From assembly GCA_002928965.1 (NCBI GenBank), contig PERU01000001.1, positions 62,001 to 126,000 of the forward strand: 64,000 nucleotides of DNA, in the 5' to 3' direction. Source of the DNA: Methylomonas sp. (GTDB lineage Bacteria > Pseudomonadota > Gammaproteobacteria > Methylococcales > Methylomonadaceae). The notes below the pieces were generated by a model, which saw only the letters and a list, made by a program, of their open reading frames with translations, was not told the DNA's origin and did no database searches. This document shows positions 45,288-55,054 of the stretch, one piece after another (the first letter of the stretch is position 1; every line of letters starts with the position of its first letter). The position numbers and the translations under genes were made by a program.

Positions 45288-46248
45288 TCAAAAGGTCATC
45301 CATGCTCCGTCGCGCAGCACGCCTGAGACGCATCAACGCAATGCCGACAAGTTGTCGCGGATTCCCGTAAAGGTTGAAAAACCTGACACAGTGCTGCGCA
45401 AACCGGATTGGATACGCATCAAGCTGCCTGCCGGCGACAAAATCAATCAACTCAAGCAATCGTTGCGCGACAATCGCTTGCACACGGTGTGTGAGGAGGC
45501 TGCCTGCCCCAATTTGGGGGAATGTTTCAGTCATGGCACGGCGACTTTCATGATCATGGGGGATTTGTGTACCCGACGTTGTCCTTTTTGCGATGTGGCC
45601 CATGGCAAACCGCAAGCTCTGGATGCCGAGGAGCCAAACAATCTGGCACAAACAGTGGCCGCTATGGCATTGAAGTACGTGGTGGTGACATCGGTCAATC
45701 GCGATGATTTGCGTGATGGTGGCGCAGGGCATTTTGCCGCCTGCATTGCCGCCATTCGTGAACGGTCTCCTGCAACGACCATTGAAATACTGACACCGGA
45801 CTTTCGAGGGCGCATGGACAAAGCTTTGCAGATTCTGCAGCAACAGCCATGCGATGTGTTCAACCACAATCTGGAAACGGTGCCGCGTTTGTATCTGGAA
45901 GCCAGACCGGGAGCGGATTACCACGTCTCGTTGCAACTGTTGCAACAGCATAAACAACTGATACCTGATGTGCCCACCAAGTCCGGTTTGATGTTGGGTA
46001 TCGGTGAAACCGAAGCAGAAGTGGTGCAAGTCATGAAAGACCTATTGGCGCATGGTTGCAGTATGTTGACCTTGGGCCAGTACCTGCAGCCCAGCAAAGA
46101 TCATCTGGCCGTCAAAGAATATATTCATCCTGATCAGTTCAAACGTTACGCTGAGATTGCCCAGTCATTAGGCTTTCAACAGGTGGCTAGTGCGCCTTTG
46201 GTGCGCTCTTCCTATCATGCCGATTTGCAGGCGGCTGGGGTGATTTAA
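45274..46248 (+). CDS. lipA: lipoyl synthase LipA
   Basis: Radical SAM enzyme of 324 residues that inserts two sulfurs into octanoyl chains. It has the auxiliary cluster cysteines in [12 protein letters not shown], the radical SAM motif CTRRCPFC, and the C-terminal VRSSYHAD serine ligand region. The N-terminal extension is normal. It is the last gene of the dacA-lipA cluster; the rpsF promoter starts ten bases after its stop. Confidence 0.97.
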   Translation: MTLNNQKVIHAPSRSTPETHQRNADKLSRIPVKVEKPDTVLRKPDWIRIKLPAGDKINQLKQSLRDNRLHTVCEEAACPNLGECFSHGTATFMIMGDLCTRRCPFCDVAHGKPQALDAEEPNNLAQTVAAMALKYVVVTSVNRDDLRDGGAGHFAACIAAIRERSPATTIEILTPDFRGRMDKALQILQQQPCDVFNHNLETVPRLYLEARPGADYHVSLQLLQQHKQLIPDVPTKSGLMLGIGETEAEVVQVMKDLLAHGCSMLTLGQYLQPSKDHLAVKEYIHPDQFKRYAEIAQSLGFQQVASAPLVRSSYHADLQAAGVI

Positions 46249-46257
46249 AAAATAGCT

Positions 46258-46285
46258 TTGCAAGAATCCTGCCTGATTCTATAAT
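46258..46285 (+). promoter_or_regulatory. sigma-70 promoter of the rpsF operon
   Basis: TTGCAA (46258-46263) and a consensus TATAAT (46280-46285) are separated by 16 bases. It lies directly after the lipA stop and before the rpsF leader. Confidence 0.82.
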
Positions 46286-46292
46286 GCGAGGC

Positions 46293-46367
46293 CTTTTGGG
46301 GTATTCCACCCCGGATCCTTGCTTCACTGCCCGTTTGGGTGGGAAGTATTTTTAACCGTAAGGAGCA
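46293..46367 (+). promoter_or_regulatory. structured rpsF leader, possible S6:S18 autoregulatory site
   Basis: The leader contains GGGGTATTCCACCCC, which can form a stem, and GGGTGGG, which can pair alternatively with the same CCACCCC. Many proteobacterial rpsF leaders bind the S6:S18 complex to control translation; mutually exclusive pairing near the start codon is consistent with this, but I cannot align the motif with certainty. AAGGAG precedes the start codon. Confidence 0.4.
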
Positions 46368-46370
46368 ATC

Positions 46371-46796
46371 ATGCGTCATTATGAAATCGTCTTCTTGGTA
46401 CACCCTGATCAAAGTGCTCAGGTGCCTGCCATGATAGAACGTTACAAAACCACTATCGAAGAAGCGTCAGGCAAAATTCACCGCCTGGAAGATTGGGGCC
46501 GTAGACATCTGGCATACCCTATTAAAAAAATTCACAAAGCACATTACGTGTTGATGAATATTGAATGCGATCAAGCCACTCTTGAAGAATTGGAAGCAGG
46601 CTTCCGTTTCAACGATGCGATTCTGCGTAGTCAAACTTTGTTGCAAAAAGAAGCCATCACCGCACCTTCTGCCATTGCCACTAGCGGTAATGACGGTCAA
46701 AAAACCAGCAGTCGTGTAAAAGAAGTTGAAGAAGATGAAGCAGAAGTTGAAGCTGTAGAAGAAGTTGCAGCAGAAACCGAAGCTGAATCTGAATAA
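46371..46796 (+). CDS. rpsF: 30S ribosomal protein S6
   Basis: A 141-residue S6 beginning [19 protein letters not shown], with [28 protein letters not shown]. It has a long acidic C-terminal tail ([14 protein letters not shown]...), like the Glu-rich tails of enterobacterial S6 that are extended after translation. It heads the rpsF-rpsR-DUF2232-rplI operon; priB is absent. Confidence 0.97.
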   Translation: MRHYEIVFLVHPDQSAQVPAMIERYKTTIEEASGKIHRLEDWGRRHLAYPIKKIHKAHYVLMNIECDQATLEELEAGFRFNDAILRSQTLLQKEAITAPSAIATSGNDGQKTSSRVKEVEEDEAEVEAVEEVAAETEAESE

Positions 46797-46822
46797 ACTT
46801 TAATTAAATCAAGAGAGTTAAT

Positions 46823-47053
46823 ATGGCACGTAATAACATTAGACGTAAAAAAGGCTGCCGCTTCAGCGGTGATGATGCAATCGTGATCGATTATAAAGAT
46901 CTGGATTTGCTGAGCGAGTACATCACCGAAACCGGCAAGATCATTCCTAGCCGTATCACCGGTACCAGTGCAAAGTATCAAAGACAGTTGACTTCGGCTA
47001 TCAAGCAAGCGCGTTTCATTGCTTTGCTGCCGTTCTGCGACGCACACAAATAA
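46823..47053 (+). CDS. rpsR: 30S ribosomal protein S18
   Basis: A 76-residue protein with [19 protein letters not shown] and [36 protein letters not shown] provides a ribosome binding site. Its partner S6 is directly upstream. Confidence 0.98.
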   Translation: MARNNIRRKKGCRFSGDDAIVIDYKDLDLLSEYITETGKIIPSRITGTSAKYQRQLTSAIKQARFIALLPFCDAHK

Positions 47054-47076
47054 ACTAGGTTAACCGGAGAGCAGGC

Positions 47077-47991
47077 GTGCAGTTTTTGGCAGCCTACATT
47101 ATGAAAGGCAGGATGCAAGCCATGATGGTTGCAGCTGCCTTGGCGTTGTTGTCACTAGCGTTTCCTCCGGCAAGTATCGTAAGTTCGGCATCAGTGGCTT
47201 TGGTCACCTTGCGTCGCGGGGCAACCGAAGGTTTGTATGTACTGGTATGTGCCTGTTTGGCGGCAGCGGTACTGAGTATCTTCCTGAAGATCGGTTACCA
47301 GTTTGCCTTGCTGTACGGCTTGGTATTGTGGACGCCGGTCTGGCTGATTTCCATCGTGTTGCGCGAAGGCAGAAACTTGGGCGTAGCGATTGAGATGGCG
47401 GTGTTGCTGGGTGTGGTTGCTGTATTGGGCTTTTACATGTATCAACCTCAACCAGCCCAAATGTGGAGTGGCGTGTTGGCTGTCATGATGCAGCCGATGC
47501 TGGACGCCAAGCCCGATGATGTGCCAGTAGAGCAAATAAAACAGTCGGCACAGGTATTCGCGCATTTCATGACCGGTGCAATTGCTGCCGGTAGTGTGTA
47601 TGGTTTGCTGTTTGGCTTGTTTTTGGCCCGGTGGTGGCAGGCTGCCCTTTATAATCCAGGCGGATTCAGAGTCGAGTTTCTGGCTATGAAAGGTCATGCC
47701 AAACTGGCGATGGCCAGTATGGTGCTGGTTTCAGTAGCGGCATTCTCTTCCGGTATGCTGGCCGAGATTAGTTGGAACATGGTGTTGGTATTGTTTGTGC
47801 TTTATACCTTCATCGGTACCGCTGTATTGCATGCCAGTTTTGCGGTGATGAAAGGTAGTCGCTTTATGGTGCCTTTTTTGTACCTGACACTGGTGTTGAT
47901 TCCGCATGTGATGGCCATCATTGCTGTGATTGGCTTAACCGATAACTGGCTGAACTTACGAAATAAAATTTCAAATAAAACGGCTGAATAA
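47077..47991 (+). CDS. DUF2232 multi-pass membrane protein
   Basis: A 304-residue integral membrane protein with about eight helices, placed between rpsR and rplI as in many gammaproteobacteria. Family members (DUF2232/YybS-like) have no established function. The GTG start has GGAG seven bases upstream, which decides the start. The C-terminus is basic (NLRNKISNKTAE). Confidence 0.88.
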   Translation: MQFLAAYIMKGRMQAMMVAAALALLSLAFPPASIVSSASVALVTLRRGATEGLYVLVCACLAAAVLSIFLKIGYQFALLYGLVLWTPVWLISIVLREGRNLGVAIEMAVLLGVVAVLGFYMYQPQPAQMWSGVLAVMMQPMLDAKPDDVPVEQIKQSAQVFAHFMTGAIAAGSVYGLLFGLFLARWWQAALYNPGGFRVEFLAMKGHAKLAMASMVLVSVAAFSSGMLAEISWNMVLVLFVLYTFIGTAVLHASFAVMKGSRFMVPFLYLTLVLIPHVMAIIAVIGLTDNWLNLRNKISNKTAE

Positions 47992-48037
47992 TCCCAGCCA
48001 TCATTCGACATTAGGTCGATTAACGAGGTAGGTAAAG

Positions 48038-48484
48038 ATGGAAGTTATTCTTCTTGAAAAAATAGCGAACCTGGGCAATTTGGGTGACAGAGTCACCATC
48101 AAGTCAGGTTATGGCAGAAATTATTTGATCCCGCAAGGTAAAGCCGCTATGGCCACCGTTGCAAAAATCAAAGAATTCGAAGAACGTCGTGCAGAGCTGG
48201 AAAAGCAAGCGGCCGAAAAATTGGCGGCAGCTAATGCTCGTGGCGAAGCGATCAGCAAATTAAACGTGACCATCGCCCACAAAACTGGCGACGAAGGTCG
48301 TTTGTTCGGTTCTGTCGGCACCCAAAATATCGCAGAAGCTGTCACTGCAGCCGGCGTTAAGGTTGAAAAACACGAAGTACGCATGCCAAACGGCGTGATT
48401 CGCCAAGTGGGCGAATACGACATCGCTATCAACCTGCATACCGATGTAGTTGTAACGCTGCCGATCAAAATCGTCGCTGAGTAA
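48038..48484 (+). CDS. rplI: 50S ribosomal protein L9
   Basis: A 148-residue protein with [35 protein letters not shown]-type start, a long helix ([14 protein letters not shown]) and the C-terminal domain with [17 protein letters not shown]. The length and order in the operon are standard. Confidence 0.98.
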   Translation: MEVILLEKIANLGNLGDRVTIKSGYGRNYLIPQGKAAMATVAKIKEFEERRAELEKQAAEKLAAANARGEAISKLNVTIAHKTGDEGRLFGSVGTQNIAEAVTAAGVKVEKHEVRMPNGVIRQVGEYDIAINLHTDVVVTLPIKIVAE

Positions 48485-48490
48485 ATCTGT

Positions 48491-49435
48491 ATGATCATCG
48501 TAACCGGCGGCGCTGGTTTCATTGGCAGTAATTTGATCATGGGGCTGAATGCCCGTGGTTACGATGATATTTTGGTAGTCGACAATTTGACTGATGGCGT
48601 CAAATACAAGAATTTGGTTGATTGCCGTATAGCGGATTATATGGATAAAAGCACCTTTTTGCAGCGAGTGCAGGATGGTGCTTTTCATGCCGATGCCGTC
48701 AAAGCCATATTCCATCAAGGCGCGTGTTCGACTACCACTGAATGGAATGGCAAGTACATGATGGAGAATAATTATGAATACAGCAAAGTGCTGTTTCATT
48801 ATTGCCAAAGTCATGAAATCCCCTTTATTTACGCCTCAAGCGCTGCTGTTTATGGCGCCGATCCAACGTTTAAAGAAAATTTGGTTTATGAAGGGCCTTT
48901 GAATGTCTATGGCTATTCAAAATTTCAGTTCGACCAATACCTGCGCAGGCATTGGCATAAATTGAATTCTCAGGTTGTCGGTTTACGGTATTTCAATGTC
49001 TACGGCCCGCGTGAAGCACATAAAGGCAGCATGGCCAGTGTGGCGTTTCATTTGAATAATCAACTCAAACAATCCGATAGTCTGCGTTTGTTTGAAGGTT
49101 GTGATGAGTACGGTAACGGTGAACAGCGACGGGATTTTGTTTATGTCGGCGATGTGGTGGACGTTAATCTGTGGTTTTTGGATAATTCTGCAGTGTCGGG
49201 CATATACAATTGTGGCACCGGTCGCAGCCAGACGTTTAACGATGTGGCCAATGCGGTGATCAACTATCATCAGCGCGGAAATATTCAGTACATTCCCTTC
49301 CCTGAGCATCTGAAAGGCTGCTACCAAAGCTTCACCGAAGCCAATCTGGACAATTTGCGTAATGCCGGTTGTCAACATCAATTCAAAACGGTCGAAAAAG
49401 GCGTACAACTCTATATGGAGTGGTTGAATCGCTAG
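48491..49435 (+). CDS. hldD: ADP-L-glycero-D-manno-heptose-6-epimerase
   Basis: Makes the heptose donor for LPS inner core. The 314 residues show the NAD(P) motif [10 protein letters not shown], the HQGACSTTT segment, the YGYSKFQFD active-site Tyr-Lys pair, YFNVYGPRE and [10 protein letters not shown]. It starts only six bases after rplI, so it may be read through from the ribosomal operon. Confidence 0.96.
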   Translation: MIIVTGGAGFIGSNLIMGLNARGYDDILVVDNLTDGVKYKNLVDCRIADYMDKSTFLQRVQDGAFHADAVKAIFHQGACSTTTEWNGKYMMENNYEYSKVLFHYCQSHEIPFIYASSAAVYGADPTFKENLVYEGPLNVYGYSKFQFDQYLRRHWHKLNSQVVGLRYFNVYGPREAHKGSMASVAFHLNNQLKQSDSLRLFEGCDEYGNGEQRRDFVYVGDVVDVNLWFLDNSAVSGIYNCGTGRSQTFNDVANAVINYHQRGNIQYIPFPEHLKGCYQSFTEANLDNLRNAGCQHQFKTVEKGVQLYMEWLNR

Positions 49436-49551
49436 CAGCAAACCTGTCTTAATAGGCAATAACGTAGTGGTTTATAAGCAGACGCCGTTGCCATTTAGTT
49501 ATTTGTACGATTTAGTAAAGTTATTACCTGTGTTAACCGTAACTGCCGAGA

Positions 49552-50718
49552 ATGCAGATGAATAACCAATCGGTAATTCGCACCGCACATTCCTGTCTAT
49601 CCCAGCCTGAACAGGCCATTGAGCAACTCGTTGCAGAATTGTTGCAGCCCGATACCGTGCTGGTGATTCTGTTTTGTTCAAATACCTATGATCGTGCCAT
49701 TTTGGCTGCCGAAATAAAACGCAGATTTACAGACGTTCAAGTCATAGGTTGTACGACAGCAGGTGAAATCGGTGGCAAGGGTCTCTGTCAACAAAGTATG
49801 GTTGGCGTCAGTTTCTCCGGGAAAGTTTTTACCACTGTCAGTTGTTTAATGGACAATTTACAGCAGTTCAAGATGCGCGATGGTCATAGTGCAGCGAAGC
49901 AACTGCTACAAGAACTGCAAATTAAAGTTCCGCAGTTGAGCCCTGAAAATTGTTTTGGTTTTTTACTGATTGACGGTTTGTCAGTGCGCGAAGAGCCGGT
50001 CACTCATGCGGTGCAGAGCGAATTGGGGCATATCGCAATGATAGGCGGCTCTGCCGGCGACGATATGCTGTTTCACAACACGCATGTCTTGTTCAATGGT
50101 GATTTTTATGCGGATAGTGCCATTTTGTTGCTTTTGCATACGACTTTGCCGTTTAAAATTTTTAAAACCCAACATTTCGAACCAACCTCAGAGCGATTGG
50201 TCGTTACCTTGGCCGACGTAGGGCAACGTATAGTGCATGAAATCAATGGGTTGCCAGCCGCCCCGGAATATGCACGTTTAATCGGTGTGCCGCTAGAGAG
50301 CCTCGGACCGCAACATTTTGCTGCAGCCCCGGTTGTTGTTTCCATAGACAGTAATTATTACGTACGGTCCATACGCTGTGTCAATGACGATGGTAGCCTG
50401 ACTTTTTATTGTGCCATTGAAGAAGGCTTGGTGTTAAGAGTGGCAAAGACTGTCGATCCTATTGATAATCTGAATAAGGCTTTTGCCGAGGTGAGGACAG
50501 AGATCGGGCGGCCGTTGCTGACTTTGGCGTGCGATTGCGTGCTGCGAAAGTATGAAATTATGCAGCGTGGCTTGGATGCGCAGGTGGAACAAATCTTTTT
50601 TGATAATCAGGTAGTCGGATTCAACACCTACGGAGAACAATTTCGTGGTGTACATGTTAATCAAACCTTTGCCGCAGTTGCCATTGGTTCGGCTGACAGG
50701 ATACATCAACATGACTGA
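49552..50718 (+). CDS. FIST-domain sensor protein
   Basis: A 388-residue cytoplasmic protein with an N-terminal FIST_N domain (VLVILFCSNTYDRAILAAEI, VIGCTTAGEIGGKG) and a FIST_C domain (GLPAAPEYARLIGVP, LACDCVLRKYE, VVGFNTYGEQF). FIST domains are sensory modules thought to bind small ligands such as amino acids, and usually precede signalling proteins; here the next gene is a diguanylate cyclase overlapping by eight bases. The conserved cysteines of the family are present. A second in-frame ATG six bases downstream is an alternative start. Confidence 0.9.
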   Translation: MQMNNQSVIRTAHSCLSQPEQAIEQLVAELLQPDTVLVILFCSNTYDRAILAAEIKRRFTDVQVIGCTTAGEIGGKGLCQQSMVGVSFSGKVFTTVSCLMDNLQQFKMRDGHSAAKQLLQELQIKVPQLSPENCFGFLLIDGLSVREEPVTHAVQSELGHIAMIGGSAGDDMLFHNTHVLFNGDFYADSAILLLLHTTLPFKIFKTQHFEPTSERLVVTLADVGQRIVHEINGLPAAPEYARLIGVPLESLGPQHFAAAPVVVSIDSNYYVRSIRCVNDDGSLTFYCAIEEGLVLRVAKTVDPIDNLNKAFAEVRTEIGRPLLTLACDCVLRKYEIMQRGLDAQVEQIFFDNQVVGFNTYGEQFRGVHVNQTFAAVAIGSADRIHQHD

Positions 50719-51832
50719 TCAGGATTCGCAGGAAAATGAACACAACTTGCGAGCGGAAATCGTTCGTTTGAACAAAGTCGTGGAAGCTTTGATGAATCGC
50801 GTAGAACGCAGCTCCAGCATCCATAGCTCGGATTTCAATCAGTTTCAAACCACCATAATGCTGGAAAATCTGGTACGCGAACGCACCGAAGCATTAGAGG
50901 CGGCGTTGAGTGAAAATGAAAAAATCAATCGGGCCTTACATGAAGCCGAGGAAAAATTTCATCGGGTCCTGGATCAATCCCTAGTGGGTATTGCCATGAT
51001 TATTGAGGAACGTTTTCATTACGTTAATCATAAATTTGCCGATATTTTTGCTTATGATGTTGAACGGCTCTTGGCAATCAACATTATTGAATTGATCAGT
51101 GAAGTTGATCAACCGAAGCTGATGGAGGCCATGCGCGGGGCGCTTAACAAGGAGTTCTCCCAGATCAACATTACGGTCAATGCTCAACGTAGGACGGGCG
51201 AAGTGATTGCCGTGGAAATCTCGGGTAGTGCGGCGATAGAAATCAATGGTAAACCTGCCCTGATTGCGGTAATGGCAGACATTACCGAACGCTTGCGTTC
51301 TGAGCGAGCAGTCAAGGTTTTGCACGAGCAACTGCAATATCAGGCTATTCACGATCCGCTGACCGGGTTATATAACCGGTTGTTTCTAAATGAAAGTCTG
51401 GACCGCGAATTATTGTTGGCTGACCGACAAGGCTATCCTGTCAGTGTGATCATGACAGATCTGGATCATTTCAAAGCGATCAATGATCGTTATGGTCATC
51501 AGGCAGGGGATAAGGTCTTAAAAGCTTTTGCGGACATCATGAGGCGGCATTCCAGAGCCAGTGATATCGATTGTCGTTATGGCGGCGAGGAATTTTTTCT
51601 GGTGTTGCCGGATACCTCTCAAGAAACAGCTCACCAGCGTGCTGAGCAAATGCGTTTGTCGTTAATTGCGCAGCCTTTAGTCATTGGTGAATCGATTATT
51701 CCAGTGAGTGCTTCGTTTGGTGTGGCGGCTTATCCTGCCAGCGGATTATCTTGTGCAGAGTTGATAGGAGCTGCAGACAAAGCGCTTTATGCTGCCAAGG
51801 ATGCCGGACGAAATCGCGTCATTTCTGCTTAA
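50711..51832 (+). CDS. PAS-GGDEF diguanylate cyclase
   Basis: A 373-residue signalling protein. An N-terminal coiled coil (about 1-80) leads to a PAS domain (FHRVLDQSLVGIAMIIEERFHYVN) and a GGDEF domain with YQAIHDPLTGLYNR, DLDHFKAINDRYGHQAGD and the active RYGGEEF. No transmembrane helix is seen. It probably makes c-di-GMP in response to a ligand detected by the FIST protein. An upstream in-frame start at 50645 would lie inside the FIST gene and is less likely. Confidence 0.93.
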   Translation: MTDQDSQENEHNLRAEIVRLNKVVEALMNRVERSSSIHSSDFNQFQTTIMLENLVRERTEALEAALSENEKINRALHEAEEKFHRVLDQSLVGIAMIIEERFHYVNHKFADIFAYDVERLLAINIIELISEVDQPKLMEAMRGALNKEFSQINITVNAQRRTGEVIAVEISGSAAIEINGKPALIAVMADITERLRSERAVKVLHEQLQYQAIHDPLTGLYNRLFLNESLDRELLLADRQGYPVSVIMTDLDHFKAINDRYGHQAGDKVLKAFADIMRRHSRASDIDCRYGGEEFFLVLPDTSQETAHQRAEQMRLSLIAQPLVIGESIIPVSASFGVAAYPASGLSCAELIGAADKALYAAKDAGRNRVISA

Positions 51833-51909
51833 GTTTTATTGATAGCAGCAGTTCGGCCTATCAAGTCTTAACGCTTGCTGTAAAAAGTTGCCGATTGTGA
51901 GCAACGGCG

Positions 51910-51931
51910 TATGCTTATATACATAAGCATA
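51910..51931. promoter_or_regulatory. perfect inverted repeat upstream of ppsA
   Basis: Arms TATGCTTAT and ATAAGCATA separated by ATAC form a perfect 9-pair inverted repeat, 22 bases before the ppsA start and next to AAGGAG. It could be an operator overlapping the -10 region or an RNA hairpin occluding the start. Confidence 0.5.
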
Positions 51932-51952
51932 ACAACAGCCAAGGAGCGCATC

Positions 51953-54346
51953 ATGTCGGAGCAAAATCAATACATCCGCTGGTTTTCTGAACTCACCATC
52001 AACGACATTCCGCTGGTCGGCGGCAAAAACGCCTCGCTCGGCGAGATGTATCGCGAGTTGGCCTCGGAAGGTGTGATTGTGCCGAACGGTTTTGCCATCA
52101 CCGCCGAAGCCTATCGTTACATGCTGGATCAGGCTGGCGCTTGGCCGCATTTGCACGAGTTGCTGGATCATGTCGATGCAGACGACGTTGCAGACTTGGC
52201 AGGCAGGGCGCAAAAGGCACGGGATCTGGTGTATGCCGCGCCCTTACCGGCCGATTTACAGCAGCAAATCTTGGATGCTTTCGGGCAATTGCAACAACAA
52301 TATCAAGAGGATTTAACCGTCGCGGTGCGCAGTTCCGCGACTGCCGAAGACTTGCCTACCGCCAGTTTTGCCGGTCAACAGGATACCTATTTAAATATTC
52401 GCGGCGGCCAGGCTTTGCTCGATGCCTGCAAACGCTGTTTCGCCAGTTTGTTTACCGACCGGGCGATTCATTACCGGCTAGATCAAGGCTTTGATCATTT
52501 CAAAATCGGTTTGTCGATTGGGGTGATGAAAATGGTACGTTCCGATTTGGCGGCCAGCGGGGTGATGTTTTCCCTGGATACCGAGTCGGGCTTTAGCGAC
52601 GCCGTGTTTATCACCGGTGCCTATGGATTGGGCGAAAACGTGGTGCAGGGCGCGGTCGATCCGGACGAATTTTATGTGCATAAACCCACATTTGCCCAAG
52701 GCTATCGGGCGGTATTGAGGCGCACGCTAGGCGCGAAAAAAATCAAGATGATCTATAGCGACGGCAGTACCCGCGAGCCGATACGTAATGTTGCCACCTC
52801 AAATCATGAGCGCCGGCAATTTTGTATCGATGACGCGGAAGTGCTGCAATTAGCCGATTATGCGTTGAAAATCGAGCGCCATTATGGCCGGCCCATGGAT
52901 ATGGAATGGGCCAAGGACGGATTGGACGGTAAGTTGTATATCGTGCAAGCGCGCCCGGAAACCGTGGCCTCGCAAAAAGTGGGTAACGTGTTGGAGCAAT
53001 ACCAGCTCAAGCAACCCGGCGAAGCCATGGTCAAGGGGCATGCGGTCGGCAGCAAGATCGCGGTGGGGCAGGCGAGGGTGATAGACAATGTCGCCAAGCT
53101 CGGCAGTTTCAAGCCGGGCGAAGTGCTGGTGGCGGATATGACCACGCCGGACTGGGAGCCGGTGATGAAAACAGCGGCTGCCATTGTCACTAATCGCGGT
53201 GGTAGAACGTGCCATGCAGCGATCATTGCTCGCGAGCTGGGCGTGCCAGCGGTGATAGGTTGTGAGAATGCCACGGTAGCGTTGGCCAGTGGCAGCGTGG
53301 TCACGGTATCGTGCGCGGAAGGCGATGTTGGCAAAGTCTATGCCGGTCGGCTGGATTTTGAGGTCAAGCAGACTGATTTGTCGCAACTACAGCGGCCAAA
53401 AACCAAGATCATGCTCAATCTGGGCAATCCGGAGTTGGCGTTTAAACTCAGCTTTCTGCCAAACGACGGTGTTGGTTTGGCGCGGATGGAATTTATTATC
53501 ACCGAATATATCAAGGCGCATCCAATGGCTTTGATTCATCCGGAAAAAGTCGAAGATGCAGGCGAACTGGCGCAACTGCAGCAGTTGACGAAGGCGTATG
53601 CCAAGCCGGCTGAATTTTTCATTCAACGACTGGCGGAAGGAGTCGGCACCATAGCGGCGGCGTTTTACCCGAAGCCGGTAGTGGTGCGGATGTCGGATTT
53701 TAAGACCAACGAGTATGCCACTTTGCTGGGCGGGCGTTGGTTTGAGCGCGACGAGGCCAATCCGATGATCGGTTTTCGCGGTGCCTCGCGCTATGTGCAT
53801 CCGGCTTATGCCGTAGGGTTTGCCTTGGAGTGCGCGGCAATGAAGCGGGTGCGTGAACAGATGGGTCTGAAGAACGTGGTGTTGATGATCCCTTTTTGTC
53901 GGCGGATAGAGGAAGCTGAGAAAGTATTGGCTTACATGGCAGAGTTGGGTTTAAAGCGCGGTGACGATGGCCTGGAAATTTATGTGATGTGCGAAATACC
54001 GAACAATGTCATTTTGATTGATGAGTTCGCCAAATTGTTCGACGGTTTTTCGATCGGCTCCAATGACTTGACGCAATTGACCTTGGGTGTGGACCGCGAT
54101 TCGGAAATCGTCGCCAATGACTTTGATGAGCGGGATGCCGGCGTCAAGACCATGATCAAGTGGGCGGTGGAGGGCGCGCGGCGCAATGGTCGGCATTCGG
54201 GGTTGTGCGGTCAAGCGCCGTCTGATTATCCGGAAATGGCCGAATATCTGGTTGAGATCGGTATCGATTCGATGAGTCTCAATCCCGATTCAGTGCTGGA
54301 AACCACACAAAGGATTTTGGCATTGGAACAGCGGTTGGGGCGTTGA
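51953..54346 (+). CDS. ppsA: phosphoenolpyruvate synthase
   Basis: Converts pyruvate and ATP to PEP, AMP and phosphate. The 797 residues contain the N-terminal PPDK-type nucleotide domain (LVGGKNASLGEMY, VRSSATAEDLPTASFAGQQDTYLN), the phosphohistidine domain with GGRTCHAAIIARELGVPAVIGC, and the C-terminal PEP-binding barrel with GFRGASRY and GLCGQAPSDYPEMAEYLVEIGIDSMSLNPDS. The ATG at 51953 has AAGGAG seven bases upstream and is preferred over an upstream frame to 51911. In C1 metabolism this enzyme feeds gluconeogenesis. Confidence 0.97.
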   Translation: MSEQNQYIRWFSELTINDIPLVGGKNASLGEMYRELASEGVIVPNGFAITAEAYRYMLDQAGAWPHLHELLDHVDADDVADLAGRAQKARDLVYAAPLPADLQQQILDAFGQLQQQYQEDLTVAVRSSATAEDLPTASFAGQQDTYLNIRGGQALLDACKRCFASLFTDRAIHYRLDQGFDHFKIGLSIGVMKMVRSDLAASGVMFSLDTESGFSDAVFITGAYGLGENVVQGAVDPDEFYVHKPTFAQGYRAVLRRTLGAKKIKMIYSDGSTREPIRNVATSNHERRQFCIDDAEVLQLADYALKIERHYGRPMDMEWAKDGLDGKLYIVQARPETVASQKVGNVLEQYQLKQPGEAMVKGHAVGSKIAVGQARVIDNVAKLGSFKPGEVLVADMTTPDWEPVMKTAAAIVTNRGGRTCHAAIIARELGVPAVIGCENATVALASGSVVTVSCAEGDVGKVYAGRLDFEVKQTDLSQLQRPKTKIMLNLGNPELAFKLSFLPNDGVGLARMEFIITEYIKAHPMALIHPEKVEDAGELAQLQQLTKAYAKPAEFFIQRLAEGVGTIAAAFYPKPVVVRMSDFKTNEYATLLGGRWFERDEANPMIGFRGASRYVHPAYAVGFALECAAMKRVREQMGLKNVVLMIPFCRRIEEAEKVLAYMAELGLKRGDDGLEIYVMCEIPNNVILIDEFAKLFDGFSIGSNDLTQLTLGVDRDSEIVANDFDERDAGVKTMIKWAVEGARRNGRHSGLCGQAPSDYPEMAEYLVEIGIDSMSLNPDSVLETTQRILALEQRLGR

Positions 54347-54543
54347 CAGAAAATGGCTGCTGGGTAGCAGTCCCTGCCTATTTATTCCGCATAAGGGTGA
54401 ATTGGATATTAACCATCAAGCGGACGATATATAGGCATCATTTAGGGACGTTACCCTGGCTGCTGGCTCACTTATCGGTTTAGACGAATTTGTGAATGGA
54501 TTCAAGCGTTTGATTCTCTGCTACTTGTGAATGATTAATTGCG

Positions 54544-54990
54544 CTAGGGTTGATCTGAGGTTTTAAAGGGTATCGAACCTGCGCAAATATCACCTTCTTC
54601 CACACCATCCAGCCATTTACGCAATTGCAGAGTGCGTTCTCGGGTCAGGGTTGCCAGTTGGCCACTCCAGCAGCCTGCAAAACTGCTGCCATAAAATTCG
54701 GCTTGCTTTTGTTCTGGATAGATAGCCGCCATTTCGGCATCCCGCCATTTCAGCCATGCCCGTTGTGCTAACTTAATGTTTTCGATAAATTTTTTATCGT
54801 TTGCGTGTTTGTTGAGCACTGCTTGATATACGCTATTCAGTTCCTGATCCGCTGTTTGATTATCAGCGCTGCTGCATAGACTGATCGCCAACTGTGTTTC
54901 AGCATGATCAAAACAGGATTGGCTGGTTTCCGTTGCCAGTGCCTGCAAAGTAGTAAATGCCAGTAAACAAGCTATCAAGTTGTGATTCAT
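54544..54990 (-). CDS. LprI-like secreted protein (DUF1311)
   Basis: A 148-residue exported protein. The signal peptide ends near ALA-TET. The body has the LprI/DUF1311 pattern: CFDHAETQLAISLC, ADQELNSVYQAVLNKH, LKLAQRAWLKWRDAEM-type segment (here IKLAQRAWLKWRDAEMA), and late TLTRERTLQLRKWL. Homologues in pathogens inhibit lysozyme; here a periplasmic role is inferred. It stands alone. Confidence 0.87.
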   Translation of the reverse strand: MNHNLIACLLAFTTLQALATETSQSCFDHAETQLAISLCSSADNQTADQELNSVYQAVLNKHANDKKFIENIKLAQRAWLKWRDAEMAAIYPEQKQAEFYGSSFAGCWSGQLATLTRERTLQLRKWLDGVEEGDICAGSIPFKTSDQP

Positions 54991-55054
54991 GCGCCATTCA
55001 AGACAGGGTTAGGAAAAAGGTTCCTGCTGATGTTATACAGGCCAGCGGCCATAC

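Noticed and set aside
52141-54214. Alternative frames inside ppsA
   Set aside because: They are shadows of a clearly coding gene.
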